A stretch of 64,000 bases of DNA. Origin: Bradyrhizobium sp. SRS-191 (GTDB lineage: Bacteria; Pseudomonadota; Alphaproteobacteria; Rhizobiales; Xanthobacteraceae). Below the pieces are notes generated by a model. It did no database searches, was not told the DNA's origin, and saw only the letters and a list, made by a program, of their open reading frames with translations. Numbering within the stretch: the first letter of the stretch is position 1; each line of letters starts with the position of its first letter. Shown one piece after another: positions 52,498-62,036 of this stretch. The stretch is taken from the NCBI RefSeq assembly GCF_024586915.1, contig NZ_JANBVS010000023.1:47494-111493 (forward strand), in the 5' to 3' direction. The position numbers and the translations under genes were made by a program.

Positions 52498-53850
52498 ATG
52501 ACCACACGTCCGAACTTCGTCTGGGGCGCCTCGACCTCGGCCTTCCAGATCGAAGGGGCGGCCCATCTCGGCGGCCGCGCCGACAGCATCTGGGACGTCT
52601 ATCTGCGCGCGCCGGGCCGCATCAAAGGCAATGAGACCGCGGAGGTCGCCTGCGACCACTATCATCGCTATCCCGAGGACGTCGCGCTGATGCGCACGCT
52701 CGGGCTCAACGCCTACCGGTTCTCGATCGCATGGCCGCGCGTGCTGCCGCAGGGACACGGCGCGGCCAACGAGGCCGGCCTCGCCTTCTACGACCGCCTG
52801 ATCGACGCGCTGCTGGCCGCAGAGATAGAGCCCTGGCTGTGCCTCTACCACTGGGATCTGCCCCAGGCGCTGGAAGCGCTCGGCGGCTGGCAGAACCGCG
52901 ACATCGCAGGCTGGTTCGCCGACTACACCGCGCTGGTCGCGCGTCGCTATGGCGACCGGGTCAAGCGCTTCGCCACCTTCAACGAACCCTGCGTGTTCAC
53001 GCTGTTCGGCTATGGCCTCGGCTGGCATGCCCCGGGGATCGCCGACAAAGCAGCGCTGCACAGAGCCATTCACTACGTCAACTTGAGCCATGGCCGCGCC
53101 GTCGACGTGCTGCGCAGAGATGTCGTCGGCGCTTCGATCGGCGCCATTCACAATCGCCAGCCGTGCTATCCCGCGACCGACCGCCCCGAGGACGCTAAGG
53201 CAGCGTTGCGTCTCGCCGCCTATTGGAACGACGCCTTCCCCTTCCCGCAGGCGTTCGCCTGCTATCCACCAGGGCTGCAGGACGCGGTTGCGCCCTTTAT
53301 CGAGCCCGGCGACATGGCCGACATCGCGCGGCCCGTCGACTGGTTCGGGCTGAACCACTACTCGCCGCATTACGTGAAGGCCGACACCAACCTGATCGGC
53401 GCCGGCTTCGGCCCCGCCCCGGCGACCGTGCGGCGCAGCGCCATCGGCTGGCCGGTGGTGCCCGACGCATTCCGCGACACGCTGACGGACATTCATCAAA
53501 GGTTCCATCTGCCGATCTACGTGCTGGAGAACGGAACGGCCGCGAACGACGTGATCGATGCCGCGGGTGGCATCCCGGACGAGGACCGGATCGGCTACCT
53601 GAAGGCCTATACCGCGGCGATGGAACAGGCGATCGCCGCCGGCGCTGACGTGCGCGGCTATTTCGTCTGGTCGCTGCTCGATAATTTTGAATGGGGAGCG
53701 GGCTATTCGCAGCGCTTCGGCATTGTCTATGTCGATCACGCCACGCAGCGCCGCATTCCCAAGGCATCGGCGCGGTGGTATGCGGAGAAGATTGCGGCTC
53801 ACCGGGCATCCGACGATCCCGCCGGGCGGCACAACCGGGCGGAAGAGTGA
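52498..53850 (+). CDS. Family 1 beta-glucosidase
   Basis: 450 residues, full-length GH1. FVWGASTSAFQIEGA opening, acid/base Glu163 in TFNEP, nucleophile Glu344 in YVLENG, and FVWSLLDNFEWGAGYSQRFG at the aglycone/substrate site. No signal peptide, so it acts in the cytosol on imported beta-glucosides such as cellobiose. Followed by glucokinase after 3 bp. Confidence 0.96.
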   Translation: MTTRPNFVWGASTSAFQIEGAAHLGGRADSIWDVYLRAPGRIKGNETAEVACDHYHRYPEDVALMRTLGLNAYRFSIAWPRVLPQGHGAANEAGLAFYDRLIDALLAAEIEPWLCLYHWDLPQALEALGGWQNRDIAGWFADYTALVARRYGDRVKRFATFNEPCVFTLFGYGLGWHAPGIADKAALHRAIHYVNLSHGRAVDVLRRDVVGASIGAIHNRQPCYPATDRPEDAKAALRLAAYWNDAFPFPQAFACYPPGLQDAVAPFIEPGDMADIARPVDWFGLNHYSPHYVKADTNLIGAGFGPAPATVRRSAIGWPVVPDAFRDTLTDIHQRFHLPIYVLENGTAANDVIDAAGGIPDEDRIGYLKAYTAAMEQAIAAGADVRGYFVWSLLDNFEWGAGYSQRFGIVYVDHATQRRIPKASARWYAEKIAAHRASDDPAGRHNRAEE

Positions 53851-53853
53851 GGA

Positions 53854-54834
53854 ATGAGCGAGCGCGTTCTCCTGGGCGACATCGGCGGCACCAATGCGCG
53901 GTTCGCGCTGCTGACGGACGGCACGATCAGCGACGTCGCGCATCTGAAGGTCGCGGACTTCCCGACCATCGCCGATGCGATCACCGACTTCCTGTCGCGC
54001 CACGCCGGCGGCGGCCCGCCGACCGCGGCCGTGCTCGACATCGCCGGCCCGATCGAGCGCAACCGCGGCATGCTGACCAACTCGACCTGGGTGATCGACG
54101 GCGCCGAGCTGGCGACGCGGTTCAATCTTCGCTCCGCAAAACTCCTCAACGATTTCGAGGCCGTCGGCTGGTCCCTGCCCGCCTTGCATCCGGATGATCT
54201 CTTTTCCCTCGGCGGCACCGCGGCTGTGGAGGGCGCGCCGATGCTGGTGATCGGCCCGGGCACCGGATTCGGCGCGGCCTGCTACCTCCCCGGCGACGGC
54301 CGTCCGACGGTCGCGGTCACCGAAGCCGGCCATGCGACCCTGCCAGCGACGACGGCGCGCGAGGCCGAGGTGCTCGCCAAGATGCGCGAGCGGTTCGGCC
54401 ACGTCTCGATCGAGCGCGCGCTGTCCGGCATGGGGCTCGAGAACGTCTACCAGGCGATCGCAGCCGTCGACGGCGCCGCCGTGCCGAAGCGTGATGCGGC
54501 GGCGATCACGCATGCCGCGCTCGACGGCAGCTGCGCCACCAGCCGCGCCACGCTCGACATGTTCTGCGCCTGGCTCGGCGCCGTCGCCGGCAATCTGGCG
54601 CTGACCTTCTGCGCCCGCGGCGGCGTCTACATCGCCGGCGGCATCCCGCCGCGCTTTCCCGACGCGTTCGCCAGGTCCGACTTCCGCCGGCAGTTCGAGA
54701 GCAAGGGCCGCTACGACAGCTACCTGCGCCCGATCCCGGTGCACCTCGTCACCAAGCCTGATATCAGCTTCCTCGGCCTCAAATCCTTCCACGAGTCCGG
54801 CATCACTACGAGCGGCGGGTCCTCCGCGAACTGA
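53854..54834 (+). CDS. glk: Glucokinase
   Basis: 326 residues, proteobacterial Glk type: LGDIGGTNARFALL (phosphate loop), LNDFEAVGWSLP, IGPGTGFGAAC, and YIAGGIPPRF. Phosphorylates the glucose freed by the beta-glucosidase. Three bp separate it from each neighbour, so bgl-glk-pfkB is a tight operon. Confidence 0.96.
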   Translation: MSERVLLGDIGGTNARFALLTDGTISDVAHLKVADFPTIADAITDFLSRHAGGGPPTAAVLDIAGPIERNRGMLTNSTWVIDGAELATRFNLRSAKLLNDFEAVGWSLPALHPDDLFSLGGTAAVEGAPMLVIGPGTGFGAACYLPGDGRPTVAVTEAGHATLPATTAREAEVLAKMRERFGHVSIERALSGMGLENVYQAIAAVDGAAVPKRDAAAITHAALDGSCATSRATLDMFCAWLGAVAGNLALTFCARGGVYIAGGIPPRFPDAFARSDFRRQFESKGRYDSYLRPIPVHLVTKPDISFLGLKSFHESGITTSGGSSAN

Positions 54835-54837
54835 TCC

Positions 54838-55776
54838 ATGAGCGACATCATCACGATCACGCCGAACCCGGCGGTCGACGTCTCGACGACGGTCGAGACC
54901 ATCGTGCCGGTGGCGAAGCTGCGCGGCACCACGCAGCGGCGCGATCCCGGCGGCGGCGGCATCAATGTCGCGCGCGTCATCACCCGGCTCGGCGGCGACG
55001 TGACGGCGCTCTATCCGGTCGGCGGCCCGACCGGAGTGCTGCTGAAGCAGCTGGTCGACAGCGAGGGCGTCATCAGCCGCACCTGGACGACATCAGAGGA
55101 TACGCGCGAGGACTTCTTCGTGCAGGAGCGCAGCACCGGCCAGCCTTATCGCTTCATCCTGCCGGGGCCGACGCTCAGCGAGGCGGAATGGCAGGCCGGT
55201 CTCGCGCTCGTGAGCGCACTCGATCCGTTTCCGCGCTTCGTCATCGGCAGCGGCAGCCTGCCGCGGGGCGTGCCGAGCGACTACTACGCGCGCCTCTCGG
55301 CAATCGCGCGGGCGCGGGGCGCGCAATTCATTCTCGACACCTCCGGGCCGGCTCTGGCGGCGGCTGTCGCCGGCGGCGTCGATCTGATCAAGCCGTCGCT
55401 GCGCGAGATGCATGATCTCGTCGGCGGCGATCTGCCGGATGCGGCGGCCTGGGAAGCCGCGGCGCGAACGCTGGTCACCAGCGGCAAGGCACGAATTGTC
55501 GCGCTCACCATGGGCCATCTCGGCGCTCTGCTGGTGACGTCGGATCGCGTGCTACGCGCGCAGCCGCTGACGATGGTGCCCGTCAACGCCGTCGGCGCCG
55601 GCGACAGTTTTCTCGGCGCCTTGATCGCCAAGCTCGCCGCCGGCGAGCTCATCGACGAGTCGTTCCGCTTTGCGGTCGCAGCCGGTGCCGCCGCGCTGCT
55701 ACGCACGGGCACAGCGCTGTGCGATCCCGCCGACATCAGCCGTCTGCTGGCTGACGTTCGGCTGCAGACAGCGTGA
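54838..55776 (+). CDS. pfkB: PfkB-family 6-phosphofructokinase (Pfk-2 type)
   Basis: 312 residues, ribokinase fold. Opening ITITPNPAVDVSTTVETIVP is that of Pfk-2/1-phosphofructokinase/tagatose-6-phosphate kinases; GGGGINVARVITRLGG binds sugar phosphate and NAVGAGDSFLGAL is the catalytic motif with Asp. Preceded by glucokinase, so fructose-6-phosphate is the likeliest substrate, but the subfamily is not certain from sequence alone. Its last 41 bases overlap the convergent transporter gene. Confidence 0.88.
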   Translation: MSDIITITPNPAVDVSTTVETIVPVAKLRGTTQRRDPGGGGINVARVITRLGGDVTALYPVGGPTGVLLKQLVDSEGVISRTWTTSEDTREDFFVQERSTGQPYRFILPGPTLSEAEWQAGLALVSALDPFPRFVIGSGSLPRGVPSDYYARLSAIARARGAQFILDTSGPALAAAVAGGVDLIKPSLREMHDLVGGDLPDAAAWEAAARTLVTSGKARIVALTMGHLGALLVTSDRVLRAQPLTMVPVNAVGAGDSFLGALIAKLAAGELIDESFRFAVAAGAAALLRTGTALCDPADISRLLADVRLQTA

Positions 55777-56926
55777 CCTTTTCGACGGCATCACCATTCA
55801 GCTCGTCGAGCGACAGCAGCAGACCGCCGACCCGCTCCAGCGACGACATCCAGTCGGCCACGCGGCCGTAATTGTCGACCAGCCAGTTGAACGAGCCCTG
55901 CACCAGCGTGAACGCCGCCGCTGCCTGCGTCAGCTCACCGAGCGTCATCTGGCCATCGAGGAATTTCGGCGCGCACAGCACGAGGCCGATGATCGGCGCG
56001 ACCAGCGAGTTGGTGTGCGACACCAGCGTCATGCGCATCAGCCGCCAGCACAGCCGCCGCCATTGCCGGATGGTGCGGTCGAGCGCCTGCCACAACGCGG
56101 CGATCACGCCGCGCCTGTCCTCCTTCGGCGTCACGCCCTCGCCGATGTCGCGCAGCCGATGCGCCGCCGTGATCAGCTCCGACTCCGCCTGGTTCTTGAC
56201 CTGGATGACATGCGTGAGCGGCGCGCCGACCCACAGCATCGCGCCGGTGACGAGCGCGGAATAGGCGATGACGCTGACGACGAGATAGCCGGGAATCCAC
56301 AGCCGAAGGCCGGCGACGGAGAAGCCGATCGGGCCGCCGACCTGCCACAGCACCTGGAGGAAGATGATTGCCGTCAGAAGCGAGGAGATCACGTTGACGG
56401 CGAAGTCGACCGGCGCGTCGGTGGCGATGCGGACGTCCTCGGCAATGCGGTATTCGGGAATCTTCTGATCCCCCTGCACCAAGGCCAGCCGCGCATAGCG
56501 GTCGTTCTCGATCCAATAGTCGATCACCCTGGCTGCCAGCCATTGGCGCCAATTGCGCTGCATGGCCATTCGGCCCCAGACGGAGGCGACCGCCAGAGCC
56601 ACGCTCGCGAGACACAACGGCGCGAGCAGGGCGGCCTGCTCGCGCAGCCGCGCGGGGTCACGCCCCTCCAGCGCATTGAAGAAGTCGCGGTTCCAGGTGT
56701 TGAAGCGGAACTGCACATAGAGTTGCAGCATGACGATGCCGACGAGAATTGCGCAGAGCAGCCAGACCCGCCACGCCGGCCATCCGCACCAGAAATTCCG
56801 CGCCGTCAGCCAGAACCGCGACCATTCGCGATTGCTGTCCTCATTGCCGTCCTCGGACAGGCCGGCGGAGCGGAGGTCGTCGGGTTCATCGGCAGCGAAC
56901 GGATCTCGCCGGGGAACTTTTGTCAT
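55736..56926 (-). CDS. SbmA/BacA-like membrane transporter lacking an ATPase domain
   Basis: 396 residues. Membrane domain of the SbmA/BacA and YddA type: NFWCGWPAWRVWLLCAIL, QLYVQFRFNTWNRDFFNALE, NPEYRIAED-like QKIPEYRIAEDVRIATD, and NSLVAPIIGLVLCAPKFLDG. It ends after VADWMSSLERVGGLLLSLDEL, the point at which YddA-type proteins continue into a nucleotide-binding domain; none follows in any frame because pfkB overlaps the 3' end. Either a BacA-type proton-driven peptide transporter or a truncated ABC half. Confidence 0.82.
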   Translation of the reverse strand: MTKVPRRDPFAADEPDDLRSAGLSEDGNEDSNREWSRFWLTARNFWCGWPAWRVWLLCAILVGIVMLQLYVQFRFNTWNRDFFNALEGRDPARLREQAALLAPLCLASVALAVASVWGRMAMQRNWRQWLAARVIDYWIENDRYARLALVQGDQKIPEYRIAEDVRIATDAPVDFAVNVISSLLTAIIFLQVLWQVGGPIGFSVAGLRLWIPGYLVVSVIAYSALVTGAMLWVGAPLTHVIQVKNQAESELITAAHRLRDIGEGVTPKEDRRGVIAALWQALDRTIRQWRRLCWRLMRMTLVSHTNSLVAPIIGLVLCAPKFLDGQMTLGELTQAAAAFTLVQGSFNWLVDNYGRVADWMSSLERVGGLLLSLDELNGDAVEKVTLSAAERQPADG

Positions 56927-57031
56927 GGGGGCATCTAAGAAGGCCCGACGGCCTGGCGCTTGATCTTGCGCAAGTCGGCTGCCGCGCGACGCGACAAACT
57001 ATGGTCTGCGCTGCGATGCGGGAGACAGGCC

Positions 57032-59467
57032 ATGACGGCATCCGGTTACATCCGCTGGTTCAAGGATCTTCGGATCGAGGACGTGCCGGAGGTCGGCGGC
57101 AAGACGGCCTCGCTCGGCGAGCTGTATTCTGCGCTGACCTCGCAGGGGGTGCGCGTGCCCAACGGCTTCGCGCTGACGGCGGCGAGCTATCGCGATGCGC
57201 TGCGCGCCACGGGTGCCGACGACGAACTACGCAAGCTGCTCGCCGGCCTCGACAAGCGCCGCATCGCCGATCTTGCCAAACGCGCTGCGAAAGCGCGCGC
57301 CATCGTCTTCGAAGCCACCGATCGCGATGACCTGCGGCACGAGGTGGCGAAGGCCTATAAGCAGCTCGAGCAGCAATATGGCCGGGGTGTCGCGGTCGCC
57401 GTGCGCAGCTCGGCCACGGCGGAGGACCTGCCGAATGCGAGCTTCGCCGGCCAGCACGAGAGCTTTCTCAACATCCGCGGTGCGACGGATCTGTTCGAGA
57501 CCTGCCGCCGCTGCTTCGCCTCGCTCTACACCGATCGCGCGATCTCCTACCGCATCGACAACGGTTTTGCGCATGACAAGGTCGCGCTGTCGGTCGCCGT
57601 CATGAAGATGGTACGCTCGGATCTCGGCGCCAGCGGCGTGATGTTCTCGCTCGACACCGAAAGCGGCTTTCGCGACGTCGCGTTCATCACCGGCGTGTAT
57701 GGGCTCGGCGAGACCATCGTGCAGGGCGCGGTCGATCCTGACGAGTTCTACGTCCACAAGCCGACCTTCGCGGCCGGCTTCCGCAGCGTGCTGTCACGCC
57801 GGCTCGGCGCCAAGAGCAAGCGCATGGTCTACGCCAAAGCCGGCGCGCGCGGCGCCACCACGCGCATCGAGGCGACGCCGCCGGCCGACCGCGCCAAATT
57901 CTGCATCGATGACACCGATGTGCTGGAGCTGGCCCAGGCCACCATCACGGTCGAACAGCACTACTCGCAGAAGGCCGGGCGTCCCACGCCGATGGACATC
58001 GAATGGGCCAAGGACGGCCGCGACGGCGCGCTCTACATCATCCAGGCGCGGCCCGAGACCGTGGCCTCGCAACGCCGGCCGGAGTCGGTCGAGACCTATG
58101 TGCTGAAGAAGGCAGGCAAGGTGCTCGCCGCAGGACGCGCCGTCGGCGAGAAGATCGCCGCCGGCAAGATCCGCCTGATCAAATCAGCCAAGGACCTGCG
58201 CGCGTTCAAGCCCGGCGAGGTGCTGGTCGCGGCCTCGACCAGTCCGGACTGGGAGCCGGTCATGAAGACCGCGGCTGCGATCGTCACCGATCATGGCGGC
58301 CGGACCTGTCATGCCGCGATCATCGCCCGCGAGCTCGGCGTGCCCGCGGTGGTCGGCACCGAGGATTTTGCGAAGCGCGCCAGGACGGGGACGACGGTCA
58401 CGGTGTGCTGCGCCGAGGGCGATGCCGGTCACGTCTATGAGGGCGCCCTGCCCTTCGAGGTCGAGCGCCTCGCGATCGACAGACTGGACAAACCGCACAC
58501 CCACATCATGGTCAACCTCGGCAATCCCGAGCTCGCCTTCAAGACCGCGCTGCAGCCGAACGACGGCGTCGGCCTGGCGCGCATGGAGTTCATCATCAAC
58601 CAGTCGATCGGCATCCATCCGATGGCACTGGCCGCGCCCAGCAAGGTGAATTCGGCCAAGGACCGCGCGACGATCAAGCGCCTCACGGCGCGCTACAAGA
58701 AGCCGGCGGACTTCTTCGTCGAGCGGCTGTCGGAAGGCGTCGGCACCATTGCCGCCGCCTTCTATCCGCGTCCCGTCATCGTCAGGCTGTCGGACTTCAA
58801 GACCAACGAATATGCCAGCCTGATCGGCGGCGCCGATTTCGAGCCGAGAGAAGAGAACCCGATGCTCGGCTTCCGCGGCGCCTCGCGCTATGCGCATCCG
58901 GCCTATGCGGCCGGCTTCGCGCTGGAATGCGCCGCTCTCAAGCGCGTGCGCGATGCGATGGGGCTTACCAACCTGAAGATCATGATCCCGTTCTGCCGCC
59001 GCGTCGAGGAAGCGCGCAAGGTGATCGCGGCGATGGCGGAGCACGGCCTCGTCCGCGGCGAGAACGGACTCGAGATCTACATGATGTGCGAGATCCCGAA
59101 CAACGTCATCCTGATCGACGAGTTCGCCAAGCAGTTCGACGGCTTCTCAATCGGCTCCAACGATCTCACCCAGCTCACCCTCGGCGTCGACCGCGATTCC
59201 GACATCGTCGCATTCGATTTCGACGAGCGCGATCCCGGGCTGCTTGCGATGCTCAAGCTCGCGATCGAGGGCGCGCATCGCAACCGCCGCCATGTCGGCA
59301 TCTGCGGCGAGGCGCCGGCCAACTATCCGGACGTCGCGCGCTATCTCGCCGAGCTCGGCATCGACTCCATCAGCGTCAATCCCGCGAGCCTCGTGCGCAC
59401 GATGGAGATCGTCCGCGCTGCGGAGCAGGAAGTGGTCGCACGGACTCCGCAGGCGCTGGCAAGCTAG
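57032..59467 (+). CDS. ppsA: Phosphoenolpyruvate synthase
   Basis: 811 residues. N-terminal ATP-grasp (VPEVGGKTASLGELYS, AVRSSATAEDLPNASFAGQ), swivelling phospho-His domain with His427 in GGRTCHAAIIAREL, C-terminal PEP-binding barrel (NPMLGFRGASRY, FSIGSNDLTQLTLGVDRDS, CGEAP). Converts pyruvate to PEP for gluconeogenesis. GGGAG lies 7 bases before ATG 57032. The gene stands alone, with 105 bp to the divergent transporter. Confidence 0.97.
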   Translation: MTASGYIRWFKDLRIEDVPEVGGKTASLGELYSALTSQGVRVPNGFALTAASYRDALRATGADDELRKLLAGLDKRRIADLAKRAAKARAIVFEATDRDDLRHEVAKAYKQLEQQYGRGVAVAVRSSATAEDLPNASFAGQHESFLNIRGATDLFETCRRCFASLYTDRAISYRIDNGFAHDKVALSVAVMKMVRSDLGASGVMFSLDTESGFRDVAFITGVYGLGETIVQGAVDPDEFYVHKPTFAAGFRSVLSRRLGAKSKRMVYAKAGARGATTRIEATPPADRAKFCIDDTDVLELAQATITVEQHYSQKAGRPTPMDIEWAKDGRDGALYIIQARPETVASQRRPESVETYVLKKAGKVLAAGRAVGEKIAAGKIRLIKSAKDLRAFKPGEVLVAASTSPDWEPVMKTAAAIVTDHGGRTCHAAIIARELGVPAVVGTEDFAKRARTGTTVTVCCAEGDAGHVYEGALPFEVERLAIDRLDKPHTHIMVNLGNPELAFKTALQPNDGVGLARMEFIINQSIGIHPMALAAPSKVNSAKDRATIKRLTARYKKPADFFVERLSEGVGTIAAAFYPRPVIVRLSDFKTNEYASLIGGADFEPREENPMLGFRGASRYAHPAYAAGFALECAALKRVRDAMGLTNLKIMIPFCRRVEEARKVIAAMAEHGLVRGENGLEIYMMCEIPNNVILIDEFAKQFDGFSIGSNDLTQLTLGVDRDSDIVAFDFDERDPGLLAMLKLAIEGAHRNRRHVGICGEAPANYPDVARYLAELGIDSISVNPASLVRTMEIVRAAEQEVVARTPQALAS

Positions 59468-59496
59468 GACGAGGGGCAGCGCCGCGGAGCGTGTCG

Positions 59497-59799
59497 TCAA
59501 TGGCTGCGCGGGCGGGGATCGTCCGTGGGCGCGCCGCCGTCGTCGCGGTCGCAGACATCGGCGATGGCGCGCTCGGCCTCGGCAATCAGCTGGCGGATCG
59601 GACGCGACTGCTCGCTTGGAACGGCATGGCCGTCGGCCTTGGCAAGCTCGTCGAGCCGGCCGAGGATCTGCCGCCACGCATCGAGCGTCCGCCTGAGCTG
59701 CCCGAGCTGGATCGCAACCGCCATCTCGAGCGCGCGGTCGATCCGCTTCGCGCGCGCGATCCGCACTGCTGCCGTCGGGAATGGGATGATGTCAGCCAA
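59497..59799 (-). CDS. Small rhizobial protein with ADIIPFP start (DUF6074-like)
   Basis: 100 residues from a TTG with GGAG five bases upstream, giving MADIIPFPTAAVRIARAKRI. Many short Bradyrhizobium proteins open with ADIIPFP; I associate this with DUF6074 from memory. Helical, charged, no membrane span. Convergent with ppsA, 29 bp away. Confidence 0.6.
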   Translation of the reverse strand: MADIIPFPTAAVRIARAKRIDRALEMAVAIQLGQLRRTLDAWRQILGRLDELAKADGHAVPSEQSRPIRQLIAEAERAIADVCDRDDGGAPTDDPRPRSH

Positions 59800-60060
59800 C
59801 GGCGCTCCATGACATGCCCTGCAGCACGGCTGCCGATTCACCGGATGTGAACCGCCGCCGACTCCGCATGGCCGCGTTCTCCGTTGAAGCGGCCCAGGGC
59901 AGATTGCGGCGCATTGTCGTCAGGGAGCTTAAAGAACCCTGTACTTTCGTCGCCCGTGGAACTCCGGGCGAACGCACGATAGCGATCAGATCCCGTAGCC
60001 CTGCGGGGATGAAATCACTCTGTCGTCATCGTTGCACGCCGCGCTGGTGCCGCCACACCG

Positions 60061-60456
60061 TCATGAGGCCGCCCTCGACCGCCAAGCCCGCACCAACTGA
60101 TAGCAGAACATCGCGCACAGCGCGGCGAAGACGAACTGCGAGGCTTCGACATTCGCGAACGCGCAATCCGGCCCGTAGCTCGGTTGAACCCACCATGCGG
60201 GATGACCTGCCGCGAGCAGCGGCGCTGTGATGACCAGCAACGAGCGAGGCCGGCGCCTGATATCAACGATGACGACGGCGGCTGCCACGAGCACGCTCGC
60301 GAGCCACCAGGCTTCCGCGGCAAGAACGGCATCCGCGATCGATGTCTTGACGTCGACCAGCGAGCAGGCAGACGCCGTGCGAGGCAACAGGCTGATGCCG
60401 AGCTGGCCTATGGCGAGTGCTGAAAGCCGTCCTCGCAGGCACGCCGCAATCATCAT
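60061..60456 (-). CDS. Hypothetical membrane protein
   Basis: 131 residues. An N-terminal hydrophobic leader (LSALAIGQLGISLLPRTASA) ends before ACSLVDVK; three more hydrophobic segments follow (WWLASVLVAAAVVIVDI, LLVITAPLLAAG, QFVFAALCAMFCYQLV). Starts 24 bp after the deacetylase stop on the same strand. Ribosome site is poor and no family is recognised. The gap up to the next gene (59800-60060) holds only a small CCCGTAG...CTGCGGG hairpin near 59995. Confidence 0.5.
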   Translation of the reverse strand: MMIAACLRGRLSALAIGQLGISLLPRTASACSLVDVKTSIADAVLAAEAWWLASVLVAAAVVIVDIRRRPRSLLVITAPLLAAGHPAWWVQPSYGPDCAFANVEASQFVFAALCAMFCYQLVRAWRSRAAS

Positions 60457-60480
60457 CGACCCGCATCCCGCAAGGCCGCG

Positions 60481-61506
60481 TCACCGCGCTTCTTCGAAGC
60501 CCGCCAGCACGGCCGTCAGGTTCTGCCCGAGAATGTCGGAGAGATAGCCGCCCTCCTGCACGAACACCGTGGGCAAACCGAGCCGCGCGATCGCAGCCCC
60601 GATGCGCCGGAAGCCCGGCGTCGTCACTGCGAGACCTTTCAGCGGATCATGCTCGGACGCGTCGAGGCCGAGGGCGACGACCAGCGCGCCGGGCGCGAAG
60701 GCGTGGATGGTCTTGGCCGCCGTCTCGAACGCCTTGAGATAGGTGTCGTCGCCGCTCTTCAGGGCCAGGGGAATGTTGAGATTGGCGCCGAGCCCCGCGC
60801 CCGCGCCTCGCTCATGTGCATAGCCCCATACGAACGGATAGTAGTGCGTCGGATCGGCGTGGATCGAGATCGTGAGCACGTCGGGCCGCTCGTAGAAGAT
60901 GCCCTGCGTGCCGTTGCCGTGATGGACGTCGACATCGAGGATCGCCACGCGCTCGTGGCGCTGGCGCAGATGCGCCGCCGCGATCGCGGAATTGTTCATG
61001 AAGCAGAAGCCGGAGGCGATATCGCGATAGGCGTGATGCCCCGGCGGACGGCACAGCGCGTAGACGGCATCCTCGCCGTCGAGCAGCAGCTGCGCCGCGG
61101 TCGCGGCCACGTCGGTGGCGGCGCAGGCGCCCTCCCACGTCCCCGGCCCGATCGGCGCCGAGGTGTCGGTCGTGTGCCAGCCGAGCCGTCCGACGATGTG
61201 GGTCGGATAGGTGGCGGCGTTGCGCACGGGGTGCATGTTCGGGATCATCTCTGTGCCGGCATCGCCGAGCGCGGCCCAGGCCTCCCACGCCTCTTCCAGA
61301 AAGGTCAGATATTCCGGACTGTGGACGCGGGCGCGCGCCTCCTGGCCGAAATGCAGCGGCGCCACCAGCTCGTGATTGCCCGCTTTCACCCCCGCAAGCA
61401 GACGATCAGCCCGTTCAGGCTGCTCGGTGGTCCGCTTCACGACTCCGCGCACGAGATAGAATTGCGGATCGTGGCTGCGATGCAGCTCGGTGTAGACGGC
61501 CTTCAC
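60481..61506 (-). CDS. Acetylpolyamine amidohydrolase/histone deacetylase family enzyme
   Basis: 341 residues from GTG (AGGAG 9 bases upstream), the usual length for acetylpolyamine amidohydrolases. Opening VKAVYTELHRSHDPQFYLVR and PERADRLL fit that group. Catalytic features: CRPPGHHAY (His pair), DVDVHHGNGTQ (zinc ligands), LGLDASEHDP (third ligand) and EGGYLSDILG with the transition-state Tyr. Likely deacetylates polyamines or related amides. An ATG 30 bases upstream is less likely. Confidence 0.9.
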   Translation of the reverse strand: MKAVYTELHRSHDPQFYLVRGVVKRTTEQPERADRLLAGVKAGNHELVAPLHFGQEARARVHSPEYLTFLEEAWEAWAALGDAGTEMIPNMHPVRNAATYPTHIVGRLGWHTTDTSAPIGPGTWEGACAATDVAATAAQLLLDGEDAVYALCRPPGHHAYRDIASGFCFMNNSAIAAAHLRQRHERVAILDVDVHHGNGTQGIFYERPDVLTISIHADPTHYYPFVWGYAHERGAGAGLGANLNIPLALKSGDDTYLKAFETAAKTIHAFAPGALVVALGLDASEHDPLKGLAVTTPGFRRIGAAIARLGLPTVFVQEGGYLSDILGQNLTAVLAGFEEAR

Positions 61507-62036
61507 GCGTCGGGACTCCTGTTTGGTCGCGAACATGATTGTGCATGGAGCTGCCGTCGAGACAAGCACAGATGGTTTGCATTCCCGTCGTTCCGCGCAG
61601 GCAGCTTCCAGCCGGCGGAACGGATCGCGGCGTCCTCTCCGTGAAGACGCCTCTCGGCGTGGTCATGGTCCGGTGTGCAGTGCCCCTTGGCGCTGGAGAC
61701 TCATGATGTCGACACCGAGTTCGCCGGCATCAAGGCGATCCGGCGCGTGAGACACGGTGGATGTGGGGAGAGATCCGTCCGCCATTCAGCCGGCTGCGGG
61801 GGCCATCAGGGAAAATGCGTCGAGACCTCGGCAAAACCCGAGCGTGCAAGCCTGACCAGCTCATGCGTTACAGAGCGGCCAGAGCCAGGGCATCAAATGA
61901 CGCTCCGCCATCGCCGGTATGAACACCCCACGATCAATCCAAAACTTGCATCAATCGATACAGGCTTCGGTTTGGACCCGGACCGGTCACCTCATCTAGG
62001 ACAATCCTTGAGGAACGTTTAAGAGAGGTAGAGCGC
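61507..62036. other. 530-bp non-coding gap between deacetylase and MFS gene
   Basis: No supported gene; the open frames here have poor composition and no ribosome sites. It must carry both divergent promoters. A loose palindrome, TTGCATCAATCGATACA, at about 61947-61963 is the only operator-like sequence I noticed. Confidence 0.5.

Noticed and set aside
52459..54792. 777-codon leftward open frame opposite beta-glucosidase and glucokinase
   Set aside because: No motif or ribosome site; both sense genes are full length with catalytic residues.
59814..60230. 138-codon rightward frame
   Set aside because: Thr/Arg/Ser-rich, overlaps a better leftward membrane-protein frame and has no start signal.
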